Assembly (NCBI GenBank): GCA_951813855.1
Contig: OX638380.1
Span: 186,001-250,000, forward strand
Origin: an uncultured Verrucomicrobiae bacterium
Lineage (GTDB): Bacteria > Verrucomicrobiota > Verrucomicrobiia > Limisphaerales > AAA164-E04
Reading direction: 5' to 3'
DNA length: 64,000 nucleotides
Shown: positions 8,886 to 17,399 of the stretch, one piece after another
How positions within the stretch are numbered: position 1 is the first letter of the stretch
Layout: every line of letters begins with the position of its first letter
The notes under the pieces: model-generated
Told to the model about the DNA's origin: nothing
The model's database searches: none
What the model saw: the letters and a program-made list of their open reading frames with translations, nothing else
Program-made: the position numbers and the translations under genes

Positions 8886-11800
8886 ATGTCGGACGAAGCG
8901 GCAGATAATCTATCGTTATTTGATCTTTTTTGCTTGGAGGTTCAATCCAACCTCGAAGTCCTGAACCAAGGGCTCGAGCTATGGGAGGTGCAACCTCCCA
9001 AAAACGGTTCCGGGATAGCCGAATACGTTCGGGCGGCCCATTCGTTGAAGGGTGCCGCCCGAGTTGTCGAACTGGATTCCATCGTCAAGCTGGCCTCGGC
9101 GATGGAGCAGCAATTAATCAAGGTTCAGGAAACCCGGATCAAGGTTGATTCCGACTGGATCGCCGTCATGGGCAAAGGCGTGAGACTGCTGAAACTCACC
9201 ACCGGTTGGAAAGAAAAAACCGCCAAAACCACAGCAAAAAGAACTCTGCCCAAGATTAATACATTAATCGAAGAATTAGACGCCTTTGACCCTGACAAAG
9301 TTCCCGAAACATCCGATTCCGAAACCGAAATCACTTCCGAAGCCGAAGCAACGCCCGCGACAGAAGAACCGCCGGCCGCTCTGGCCGACACCTCCTTAAT
9401 GGACCTGTTCCGCCTGGAAATCGAAACCCAAGCTGCCGTCATCGATGAAAAACTCCTCGAATTGGAAACCGACTTCGCCAACGTGGAATGCATCACGGAA
9501 TTAATGAGGGCGGCTCATTCTCTCAAAGGGGCGGCGCACATCGTCAATCTGGATTCGATCGTCCAATTGACTCATACCATGGAGGATTATTTCGTCGCAG
9601 TGCAAAACGGTAAACTGACGGCCACCAACGACACCGTCGATCAAATGTTCGAATGCCTGGATTTTCTCAAGGGGGTGGCCCAATGGACGAACGACGAAGT
9701 GACGGCCAAGGCCAAGGCGACCCGCCCCCGGGTGAATGCCATGATCGCCAAGATCAACGATCTCGGAAAAGAAAAACCCGCCCCGGATAGTCCGCCAAAA
9801 ACCGAGACCGAAGCGACGCCATTCAATGACTTTCGCCAAGCGACCGAAGCGCAATTCGCCGTATTGAGCAAACAATGCAACGAACTCACGAGCGACGAAT
9901 TCGATGCGGCGAACGTCGAGCAACTGAAACATGCCGCCGGTTCCTTCAAAGAGGCCGCACAAGCCGTCGATTTGGCGTCGCTAGCTTCATTTACCGCTAT
10001 CTTGGAAAATTATTTAGCCGCCTGCCTGACGGAGAAAAAACCGTTTTCCGGCGAGGCCGTGAAAATCCTGGCCGAATGCGGTGATTTCTTTCGGGAATGG
10101 CATAGTTGGGATGTCGCCGAATGGCCGCAAAACCTGAAAATCACGCAACCGATCCTTCAGGATCTGAACCGACGACTTCAGGAACTCGGACCGGCCGCTC
10201 CCCCCCAGGAACCGCAAGTTCCGGCTTCGGCCGAACCGGAGCCGGCAGCCGACAAGGACCGTCCGGATTTCATGGACGCCACCATGCTGGAACTCTTTCT
10301 CAGCGAAGTCGAAACCCAGACCGGCGTCTTGAGCGAAAACCTGTTGGTCCTGGAAGCCGACACGTCCGATCTGTCCCAAGTCGAAATCATGATGCGAGCC
10401 GCTCACTCGCTCAAAGGAGCGGCCCGTATCGTCTACCTCCCGGATATCGTCCAGTTGACTCACACGATGGAAGATCACTTCGTCGGTATCCAGAAAGGCG
10501 TGATCAAACCGACCAGCGACACTGTGGACGTGATGTTGAGTTGCGTCGACATCTTGAAGCAATTAACGGGGATTAACGCCGACAATTTCTACGAATCCGC
10601 CCAGGCCTTAACTGCGGACTGCAAGCGAATGATCGCGAAGATCGGCGATCTCTTGGGGCGGCAACCGTCGTCCGGACCGCAACCGGCGAAACAACCGGCG
10701 GCGAAACCGCCCGCCGCAAAGAAGAAAAAATCCCCGGCCAAATCCTCGGCCAGCACCTCTTCGAAGTCCCAATTCGTCCGGATCTCCTCGAAAAACATCA
10801 ATCAGATCATCGAATTGGCGGCCCAATGCTTGGTCGAATCGAGGAATCAAGGCCACTCGTCTCAGCAATTGACCTCCATCCGACTGATCCTTCGGACCCT
10901 GTTGGCCAGTGTGAACAAAGTAAAAGACTTGGCCGATACCCTGAACTTGGACCAATCCGTTCTCATGTCGCTGGTCGAGGTATCGCAACATGCCACTCAA
11001 GCTCACGAACTGTTCACGCAACACTTGGAAAGTTTCGAAGACTACATCCGCCGCAACACTCATCTTTCCGAGAATCTGTATCAGGAATCTATGAGTTCCC
11101 GGATGCGGCCCTTCAGCGAGCGCGTGGAAGTTTACCCGCGAATGATCCGGGACATCGCCCGTTCCATCGGCAAAAAAGTCAAGCTGGATATCAGGGGGAA
11201 AAACACGGAAGTCGATCGGGACGTCTTGGAAAAGATCGACGCTCCGATAAGTCACATTTTGCGCAACGCACTCGATCACGGTCTGGAAACTCCCGAAATC
11301 CGCAGCCGCCAAGGCAAACCGGAAGCCGGCACCATCATGATCATCGCCCGGCACTACGCCGGCACGCTTTGCATCGAAATTCGCGACGACGGTTCCGGCA
11401 TCGATACCGAAAAACTCAAAAAAAAGATCGTCGAACGGAAATTGACCAGCGAAGACATCGTCGCCGGCTTGAGCAAAGAAGAGGTCCTGGAATTTTTGTT
11501 TTTGCCCTCCTTTTCCACGGCCGCCAACGTAACCGAACTCTCGGGCCGCGGCGTGGGCTTGGACGTGGTTCAATCGACCATGCAACAACTGGGCGGAACG
11601 GCCACGATCGAAACGCAACTGGGCGTCGGCACCGCCTTTCACCTCAAATTGCCCATCACCCGCTCGGTGGTCCGCACCTTGCTGTTGACGATCGCCGAAG
11701 AATTATACGCCCTGCCGATTTCCCGGGTAAACCGCGTCATCGTTGCGAACCGGGACCAAATCGAATCCGTTGAAAGCCGTCTTTATCTGTCGCACGAGAA

Positions 11801-12515
11801 TAAAAAAATCGGACTGATTTCCGCGCAGCACATTCTTGCTCTCACTCGCGAGGCTCTGGAAAACGAGGAGTTTTCGATCGTCATCCTGAATCACCAATCC
11901 AATCTCTACGGGTTGATCGTCGATCATATTCACGGTGAAACCGAATTGGTCGCCCGCCCGCTCGACCCTCGGTTAGGTCAAGTGCCCAACGTCAACGCTA
12001 CTGCCGTCCACGAAAACGGAACTCCAATCCTCATCCTCAACGTTGACGACCTGATCCTTGCGATCGACAATCAATTGGGTTCGGCCCGCTGGGGCGAGGT
12101 GGTCAATCCGAGGAATATCCATTCTCACCACGAGTCTCATACCCAACGCATTCTCGTCGTCGACGACTCGATTACGGTGCGGCAATTGCAAAAACAGATT
12201 CTGGAATCCAGCGGCTACGAGGTTCATCTTGCGACCGACGGCGTCGAAGGTTGGAACGCGATTCGCCTCACCGAGTACGATCTGATCATCAGCGACATCG
12301 ACATGCCCCGAATGACCGGGTTCGAATTATTGGGAAAAATCCGGGAAGAACCCAAATTCGCCAAACTCCCGGTGATTATCGTTTCCTATAAAGATCGGGA
12401 AGAAGACCGTCAACGAGGCCTTAATCTCGGGGCCAACTACTATCTCACCAAGAGCAGTTTCGAAAACGAAACCTATACGAACGCGGTGACGGACTTGATC
12501 GGACAGCCCCAATGA
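8886..12515 (+). CDS. cheA: Hybrid CheA histidine kinase with four Hpt domains and REC (WspE position)
   Basis: This 1209-residue kinase autophosphorylates on Hpt histidines and passes phosphate to receivers. Four Hpt-like domains are arrayed N-terminally, with His at 52, 211 and 507 in AAHSLKGAA motifs. The third (around 352) reads HAAGSFKEAA, so the phospho-His is replaced by Gly. A Lys/Pro/Ala linker (about 590-625) precedes the dimerisation/ATPase core with N-box HILRNALDHGLE (about 790), DDGSGID and GRGVGLDVV. A CheW domain (about 925-1060) and a C-terminal REC with D1137 (IISDIDMP) follow. There is no CheY-binding P2 domain. The ATG at 8886 is chosen because the frame upstream is antisense-like shadow of cheW. 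cheB overlaps its stop. Confidence 0.93.
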   Translation: MSDEAADNLSLFDLFCLEVQSNLEVLNQGLELWEVQPPKNGSGIAEYVRAAHSLKGAARVVELDSIVKLASAMEQQLIKVQETRIKVDSDWIAVMGKGVRLLKLTTGWKEKTAKTTAKRTLPKINTLIEELDAFDPDKVPETSDSETEITSEAEATPATEEPPAALADTSLMDLFRLEIETQAAVIDEKLLELETDFANVECITELMRAAHSLKGAAHIVNLDSIVQLTHTMEDYFVAVQNGKLTATNDTVDQMFECLDFLKGVAQWTNDEVTAKAKATRPRVNAMIAKINDLGKEKPAPDSPPKTETEATPFNDFRQATEAQFAVLSKQCNELTSDEFDAANVEQLKHAAGSFKEAAQAVDLASLASFTAILENYLAACLTEKKPFSGEAVKILAECGDFFREWHSWDVAEWPQNLKITQPILQDLNRRLQELGPAAPPQEPQVPASAEPEPAADKDRPDFMDATMLELFLSEVETQTGVLSENLLVLEADTSDLSQVEIMMRAAHSLKGAARIVYLPDIVQLTHTMEDHFVGIQKGVIKPTSDTVDVMLSCVDILKQLTGINADNFYESAQALTADCKRMIAKIGDLLGRQPSSGPQPAKQPAAKPPAAKKKKSPAKSSASTSSKSQFVRISSKNINQIIELAAQCLVESRNQGHSSQQLTSIRLILRTLLASVNKVKDLADTLNLDQSVLMSLVEVSQHATQAHELFTQHLESFEDYIRRNTHLSENLYQESMSSRMRPFSERVEVYPRMIRDIARSIGKKVKLDIRGKNTEVDRDVLEKIDAPISHILRNALDHGLETPEIRSRQGKPEAGTIMIIARHYAGTLCIEIRDDGSGIDTEKLKKKIVERKLTSEDIVAGLSKEEVLEFLFLPSFSTAANVTELSGRGVGLDVVQSTMQQLGGTATIETQLGVGTAFHLKLPITRSVVRTLLLTIAEELYALPISRVNRVIVANRDQIESVESRLYLSHENKKIGLISAQHILALTREALENEEFSIVILNHQSNLYGLIVDHIHGETELVARPLDPRLGQVPNVNATAVHENGTPILILNVDDLILAIDNQLGSARWGEVVNPRNIHSHHESHTQRILVVDDSITVRQLQKQILESSGYEVHLATDGVEGWNAIRLTEYDLIISDIDMPRMTGFELLGKIREEPKFAKLPVIIVSYKDREEDRQRGLNLGANYYLTKSSFENETYTNAVTDLIGQPQ

Positions 12516-13555
12516 GAATCGCCATCGTCAACGACATGCTGCTGGCACGCGAATCGCTGCGTAAGATTATCGAATCCTCGCCCCAGCACGAAGTGGTCTG
12601 GTTAGCGGAAGACGGTCAGCAAGCCATCGAAAAATGCAACCTCAATCTGCCCGACTTGATCTTGATGGATCTGCTCATGCCCGTGCTCGACGGCGTCGAA
12701 GCCACCCGGGCCATTACCTTGGAACACAGTTGCCCCATCTTGATCGTCACGGCGTCGGTCGGAAAAAACGCCACTCAAGTCTACGACGCCATGAGCAACG
12801 GGGCGGTCGACGCCACCACCACCCCTTTGATCGGCCTCGGCGAACAATCGGCCTCGAATCAATTACTCGATAAAATCGAGTGCATCAACAAACTCATTTC
12901 CGCCAAACCGAGCCGCCAGAATCTCCAGGCTAAACCCGGCGGCGAAACGAACCGGGTCCGGCGCCTTCCCGGCTTGGTGGCCATCGGCGCTTCCAACGGC
13001 GGACCCAAAGCCGTCGTTTCCATTCTGTCGCAACTGCGGCCGAATTTTCCCGCCGCCGTGGTCGTGGTGCAACATATCGACGAATACTTCGCCCAAGGTT
13101 TTTTGAACTGGCTCCAATCCCAGTCGTCACTCCCGGTAAACGAAGCCAAGGAGGGCGAATTTCCGCAAACCGGCCATGTCTATTTGGCGACTCACAACGA
13201 CAACCTCGTATTGGACAACAATGGAAACTTTCATTACACCCCCTACCCCCTGGATACGGCGTATCGACCGTCGGTCGACGTGTTCTATAACAGCCTGCTC
13301 GATCAGAAAATCGAGAAACTGGTCGCCGTTATTCTTACTGGCATGGGAGGGGACGGAGCGCAAGGCATGCTCAACCTGCGCCGAGCCGGCCATACTACCG
13401 TGGCGCAAAACCGGGAAACCTGCGTCTCCTACGGCATGCCGCGGGAAGCGGTCCGATTGGAGGCGGCGGTCAAGATCCTGGCGTTGGACCGGATCGCGCC
13501 CTTCCTCAGCTATAAGTTCGATGAATCCGGAAACTTCGATGTCGCAGATTCTTAA
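12512..13555 (+). CDS. cheB: CheB methylesterase (WspF-like)
   Basis: This 347-residue receptor methylesterase/deamidase removes methyl groups from the chemoreceptor. The REC domain has D53 (LMDLLMP). The usual Lys of receivers is replaced (DATTTP around 100-105) and the first acidic position is N7 (IVND); both are shared by WspF-type CheB proteins as I know the family. The catalytic domain has S161 in GASNGGP, H188 in VQHID and D281 in GMGGDGA, a complete triad. It overlaps cheA by ATGA. It is the last gene of the tightly coupled run; 480 nt of non-coding DNA separate it from the phosphatase regulator. Confidence 0.93.
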   Translation: MRIAIVNDMLLARESLRKIIESSPQHEVVWLAEDGQQAIEKCNLNLPDLILMDLLMPVLDGVEATRAITLEHSCPILIVTASVGKNATQVYDAMSNGAVDATTTPLIGLGEQSASNQLLDKIECINKLISAKPSRQNLQAKPGGETNRVRRLPGLVAIGASNGGPKAVVSILSQLRPNFPAAVVVVQHIDEYFAQGFLNWLQSQSSLPVNEAKEGEFPQTGHVYLATHNDNLVLDNNGNFHYTPYPLDTAYRPSVDVFYNSLLDQKIEKLVAVILTGMGGDGAQGMLNLRRAGHTTVAQNRETCVSYGMPREAVRLEAAVKILALDRIAPFLSYKFDESGNFDVADS

Positions 13556-14035
13556 CCGAACGTCCGTCCGTTTTGGGCCCGAAATCCGCTCCGTGCCCAT
13601 ACGCTTTCGAAGCCGAACCAAGCCCGAACCGGCTTCTGCTCGCCGAACCCGGGCCTTCGCCTGCCGGACCGAAACCAACCGAAACGCCGTTCGACCGACG
13701 GCTCGGAACCGGCGAAAATCCGTTTGTGGAAGGAAATCAATTGCTTTCGATCGCCTTTTAATCTACGTTAAGGGGACGTATGCATTAATTCGCGTTGTTA
13801 TTCGTTATGACTTGCTTCGACTCGACCGCTTGCTCGCCTTACCCGGTTCGGCGGACCGAGAATGCCTCCCGGCGCCTTGCCGCTCCCGTCCGGTACGGCT
13901 AAGCACGAATCCCAATCGGAGACCAACGATGAAGTGGAGCCGCCATTTCCGAACCACTAAGACCCGCCTCTTGGTCTCCCGAAATAACGTTGTTCCCGCC
14001 GCCGACCGATTTCTGTCATTTTGAACCGTACTGCT
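13556..14035. other. Intergenic, CCGAAC-rich
   Basis: This 480-nt stretch between cheB and the phosphatase regulator is dense in CCGAAC, CGAACC and GAACCGG words but has no gene-like frame. A promoter for the downstream gene may lie here; none is convincing. Confidence 0.5.
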
Positions 14036-15229
14036 ATGCCTTCCACTTCAGATACCCTGCCGAATGATGAGATCCGAGTTTTGCTGATCGACGACCAATT
14101 GATCATCGGAGAAACGGTGCGAAGGCTGCTGCAATCCGAATCCGATATCGCGTACGAATTTTGTTCCGATCCGACCTTGGCGATATCCGCAGCCGAAAAA
14201 TTCAAGCCCACAGTCATCCTGCAGGATTTGGTCATGCCCCAAGTGGACGGCTTGACCTTGGTCAAGCAATTACGAGCGGAAAAGACAACCTCGCTCATCC
14301 CCCTGATCGTCCTTTCCTCCAAGGAGGAACCGACGATTAAAGCCCAGAGTTTCGCCAACGGCGCTAACGACTATTTGGTCAAATTGCCGGATAAAATCGA
14401 GTTGATCGCCCGTATTCGTCACCACTCGGCGGGTTACATCAACATGATGGAACGAAACAAGATTCACAAGGAACTGCAGGAAAGTCAGAAAGCCTTGAGC
14501 CAAGAACTCCAAGAGGCCGCCGATTACGTGCGCTCCTTGCTTCCCGAATTCCTCAACTCCAAAACGATCAGATCCGATTGGGCTTTCAAGGCTTCGTCGT
14601 CCTTGGGCGGCGACGCTTTCGGCTACCATTGGATCGACATAAATCGCTTGGCCCTCTATCTGTTGGATGTTTGCGGTCACGGGGTCGGCGCCGCCCTGTT
14701 GTCGATTTCGGTGATCAACGTCATCAGATCCGAATCCCTTCCCAATGTGGATTTTTCCAATCCGACCGAAGTGTTGAGCGGATTAAACGAAGCTTTTCCC
14801 ATGGAATCCAACCATAACATGTATTTTACCATGTGGTTCGGCATCTATGATACGAAAGAACGCTCCTTGAGTTTCTCCAGCGGGGGACATCCGCCTGCGA
14901 TTCTGATTAACTACGAGAACGATCAACCGATCGAAGCGCTCCAGCTTAGAACTCCCGGCATGATGATCGGAGCCATGCCGGGGCTCGACTTTAAATCCGA
15001 GACGACTCAAGTCCCCGTAAACAGCTCGCTATTTTTATTCAGCGACGGAGTCTACGAAATCGTCACTCCCGACGGCAAGCTGCTGGAATTAGAAGATTTC
15101 ATCAAGGTGCTGAAAACTTACTCTCCCCAAAAGTCGGTTGCGATCGATTCCTTAGTCAAGCGAATGGAAAAAATCCAGGGGCACGAATCGTTCGAAGACG
15201 ATTTTTCCATCGTGCGGTTTAATTTATAA
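14036..15229 (+). CDS. Response regulator with WspR-like receiver and PP2C/SpoIIE phosphatase output
   Basis: This 397-residue protein has an N-terminal receiver (about 10-135) with D19/D20, D64 in ILQDLVMP and K in NDYLVKLPD. The stretch from KPTVILQDLVMP through FANGANDYLVKLPDKIEL is strikingly like WspR. A coiled-coil helix (about 145-175, MMERNKIHKELQESQK) links it to a PP2C-type phosphatase domain with SSLGGDAFGY, DVCGHGVGAAL, SGGHPPA, FSDGVYE and EDDFS metal-site motifs. Such RsbU-type outputs dephosphorylate STAS antagonists in partner-switching. An in-frame TTG lies 15 nt upstream; the ATG is preferred. It sits where Wsp operons carry wspR. Confidence 0.92.
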   Translation: MPSTSDTLPNDEIRVLLIDDQLIIGETVRRLLQSESDIAYEFCSDPTLAISAAEKFKPTVILQDLVMPQVDGLTLVKQLRAEKTTSLIPLIVLSSKEEPTIKAQSFANGANDYLVKLPDKIELIARIRHHSAGYINMMERNKIHKELQESQKALSQELQEAADYVRSLLPEFLNSKTIRSDWAFKASSSLGGDAFGYHWIDINRLALYLLDVCGHGVGAALLSISVINVIRSESLPNVDFSNPTEVLSGLNEAFPMESNHNMYFTMWFGIYDTKERSLSFSSGGHPPAILINYENDQPIEALQLRTPGMMIGAMPGLDFKSETTQVPVNSSLFLFSDGVYEIVTPDGKLLELEDFIKVLKTYSPQKSVAIDSLVKRMEKIQGHESFEDDFSIVRFNL

Positions 15230-15617
15230 ATCGAAGCGGTTACCCGGATCCCGCGGCAAAGTTTTCCGCCCGTCGCATTAGCGGTCCGACCGCAGGGGAA
15301 AGAGAACAGCCCGGGTCCTACGTATCGATAAATCGAAAGCCGCCCCCGGGACGGACACGCTTTGCCGGGCCAGAAATTCGAATTCCATTGCGTCGTTCCT
15401 TAGCTCAAGTTTGACAGGACACGCCTTAAATCCCCATTTTTATTGGTTTAAAAATTCTTCTGGCGCTCCAATTCCACTGGCGAACCGGCTAAGATTACTA
15501 CTTGGCGATGGGCACGACAGTTTTCTTGATGCTCCCGGCAGCTTCGATGCCCCGAATTCGGTATATTGGAGTTTGATCTTGTGCCGAACTTAGATTGTGT
15601 CCCACATGCAGCAGCAA
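15230..15617. other. Intergenic, no gene recognised
   Basis: This 390-nt stretch lies between the phosphatase regulator and a degenerate insertion sequence. A TTGACA hexamer occurs at 15411-15416, but no good -10 follows and no gene lies downstream, so I do not call a promoter. Confidence 0.5.
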
Positions 15618-15839
15618 CAAAATTTTTTCATGCTAATAATTCTTGATCGACGATCGTTTTTTTAAGTGCCGAGCGGAGTATTTCGATTCGTCGGAAAAAC
15701 TTTTTTTCGAATGATTCTTTGAGATAGGCGGCGATTGCCGGTTGAGACGAGTTTCAGCCAGATTGGAAACTAATCCGGTGCGAGCATCGGTCAAACGATC
15801 AATTCGCCGACCGAATTAGCAGGGAGGAAGTACCGGTAA

Positions 15840-16121
15840 TCAGGAAGGTCGGTTCAGCTTTTTTTTCGGACGTTTAAACGGGGTGGTTTTCGTGACGGCT
15901 CGCAACCCTTGGTACCGATTCGTCTGATGATTGTTAGTAGCTTCGGCCAAATTAGGGTATCCCGACTGAAGAATGAACGCCAAGGCCAGGTTGTTGCAGA
16001 GGGCATTGTTCGTCGGCCCATGGCGAGTTCGCATGAAACAATCGTCTTCGCTCAAAATCCCGTCGCGATGGCGGTGATTGCCGTTTTCTACCGTCCAATG
16101 TCCCCGATTGAGTGACAACAA
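15840..16121 (-). pseudogene. ISAs1-type transposase, C-terminal remnant
   Basis: This open stretch of about 93 codons matches the last part of the full transposase at 23918-25666: [18 protein letters not shown], then [17 protein letters not shown] and the lysine-rich tail TPFKRPKKK. The N-terminal four fifths, including the DruA-like domain and the first catalytic Asp residues, is absent. It is dead. Confidence 0.85.
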
Positions 16122-16164
16122 TCGTTGAGCATCGGCAGCCTCTCGAGGTGTTATTTCCTAGATT

Positions 16165-16760
16165 ATTTTGGAGAAAATTGGTCGTTTAGTCCCACGTTTT
16201 CTTATATTGTATTTAGCCAATATCTGGTGCGCCTCCGGTCTTTGATGGTATTAATCAAGGAACTTTTTTTCCAAGTAGTTTGTTTTCAAGTAGCGTTAAT
16301 GTCCTTGGGCTGGCGTTGTCATGTCGGCAACGTCAACGTAGAAAAATGAAGTAACCAAACGTAATGCGACCCGCGCGGTTCCACCACCGCCCCAATACCA
16401 TCTTCCTCTCGACTGCAGGAGTCACCACTTGACTCCCGAAATGGCTTCAAGTCTGGAAACTCCAAAACATCTTCTATGCGTTCGATGCCGATGACCCCCG
16501 GAGATCACTGGGCCGCTAAACTCATGACGAACCATCCCGTGTCATCTGATTGAGACCTCAAGGGGGTAAAGATTGGAACGATTTCTTGAAATATCACGCT
16601 TCGAAAAACCATGCGTCCCCGTTCTTGAAACCCTGACCGATCGTCGGCGCTTCAGACCGGTTATCGACCACCGCCTTACCAACCGAATCCTCATCCTATT
16701 GCAGCCAAAAATAATTCGGGACATTTGGCTCAAAAGAAATTGAAATACAACACTGGGGAT
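16165..16760. repeat. Diverged dispersed repeat, copy 1
   Basis: This block matches 52160-52590 in the same orientation, with patches of strong similarity: GGAACTTTTTTTCCAAGTAG followed by GTTTGTTTTCAAGTAGCG, GGTTATCGACCACCG, and GCCAAAAATAATTCGGGACA. It contains no usable reading frame. It is probably the non-coding remains of an insertion sequence, related at the poly-T motif to the tail of the IS256-like elements at 28395-28455 and 53340-53400. Confidence 0.6.
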
Positions 16761-16954
16761 TCTCCGCCTTCGGATGTTCCTGACCTTTCGCATCAGAAAA
16801 ACCTCTCGATGGACTTGTGCTCCATTCGGGATTTGTCTGACCCCCAACGGTCGGATCTAATGCGTCAGATCAGGAAATTCCGGTACCTGAACAGTTACAA
16901 TATGGCCCAAAATCGGTGACACTGGTCTTTAGCGATTTGCGTGAAAAAAACCTG

Positions 16955-17399
16955 TTTCCCTGCCTTTAGCGGGATTCGGTGGATTCCCGTATCTCGCCCC
17001 TGAGTGCCGACTGGATGGTGATTCACGGACATGGAATCCTCGCCGCAGAGAGCTTCGTCGATCCCTGACCCTATTTCGGGATCATGTACGTACCTGCAGG
17101 TGAGTCTGGCCCTTTCCCCGATCAATGACATTGCCGTTTTCATCCATCTTGGATTGAACGAAGCAACGTGAAATTGACGGTGGGTACACCTTAAATCCAA
17201 CACGGCATCTTGGCGACGTATACTATGTCGAAACCGTTTCCTAAAACGTTCATATTTGCGTTCCTCGTCGAACAGCTGCTGTCGACCTCAGCAGTCCCGT
17301 CGGTATGCGAAGAAGCGTCAAGTGAACGATGGCCGACGGATGATGGGTCAAGTTGATTAGGAAGAAGATCACGAGTGCTTGCGGTGGAATTTAGTTTCA
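16955..17399. other. Intergenic flank of hsdR
   Basis: This 445-nt stretch follows the IS remnant and precedes the hsdR stop on the minus strand. There is no gene-like frame, and no terminator hairpin with a T-run is apparent. Confidence 0.45.

Larger units (their letters stand above)
15618..16954 (-). mobile_element. Remnant of the DruA-ISAs1 element, interior replaced
   Basis: The left ~530 nt (15618-16145) match the left part of the complete element at 23681-25844, beginning at the same inverted end (TTTTTTCATGCTAAT) and including the transposase C-terminus. The right ~55 nt (16900-16954) match its right end, with CGATTTGCGTGAAAAAAACCTG. About 1.5 kb of the original interior is missing and replaced by a ~750-nt block that carries a different repeat (16165-16760). 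So one element was cut or invaded by another. Confidence 0.75.

Noticed and set aside
10608..11642. 344-codon open frame antisense to cheA
   Set aside because: Same reason: a shadow of a GC-rich, strongly coding sense strand with no recognisable domain.
12791..12830. CheB receiver lacking the conserved Lys as a sign of inactivity
   Set aside because: The DATTTP form and the IVND start are, as far as I know, normal for WspF-type CheB proteins, so this is a family trait and not damage.
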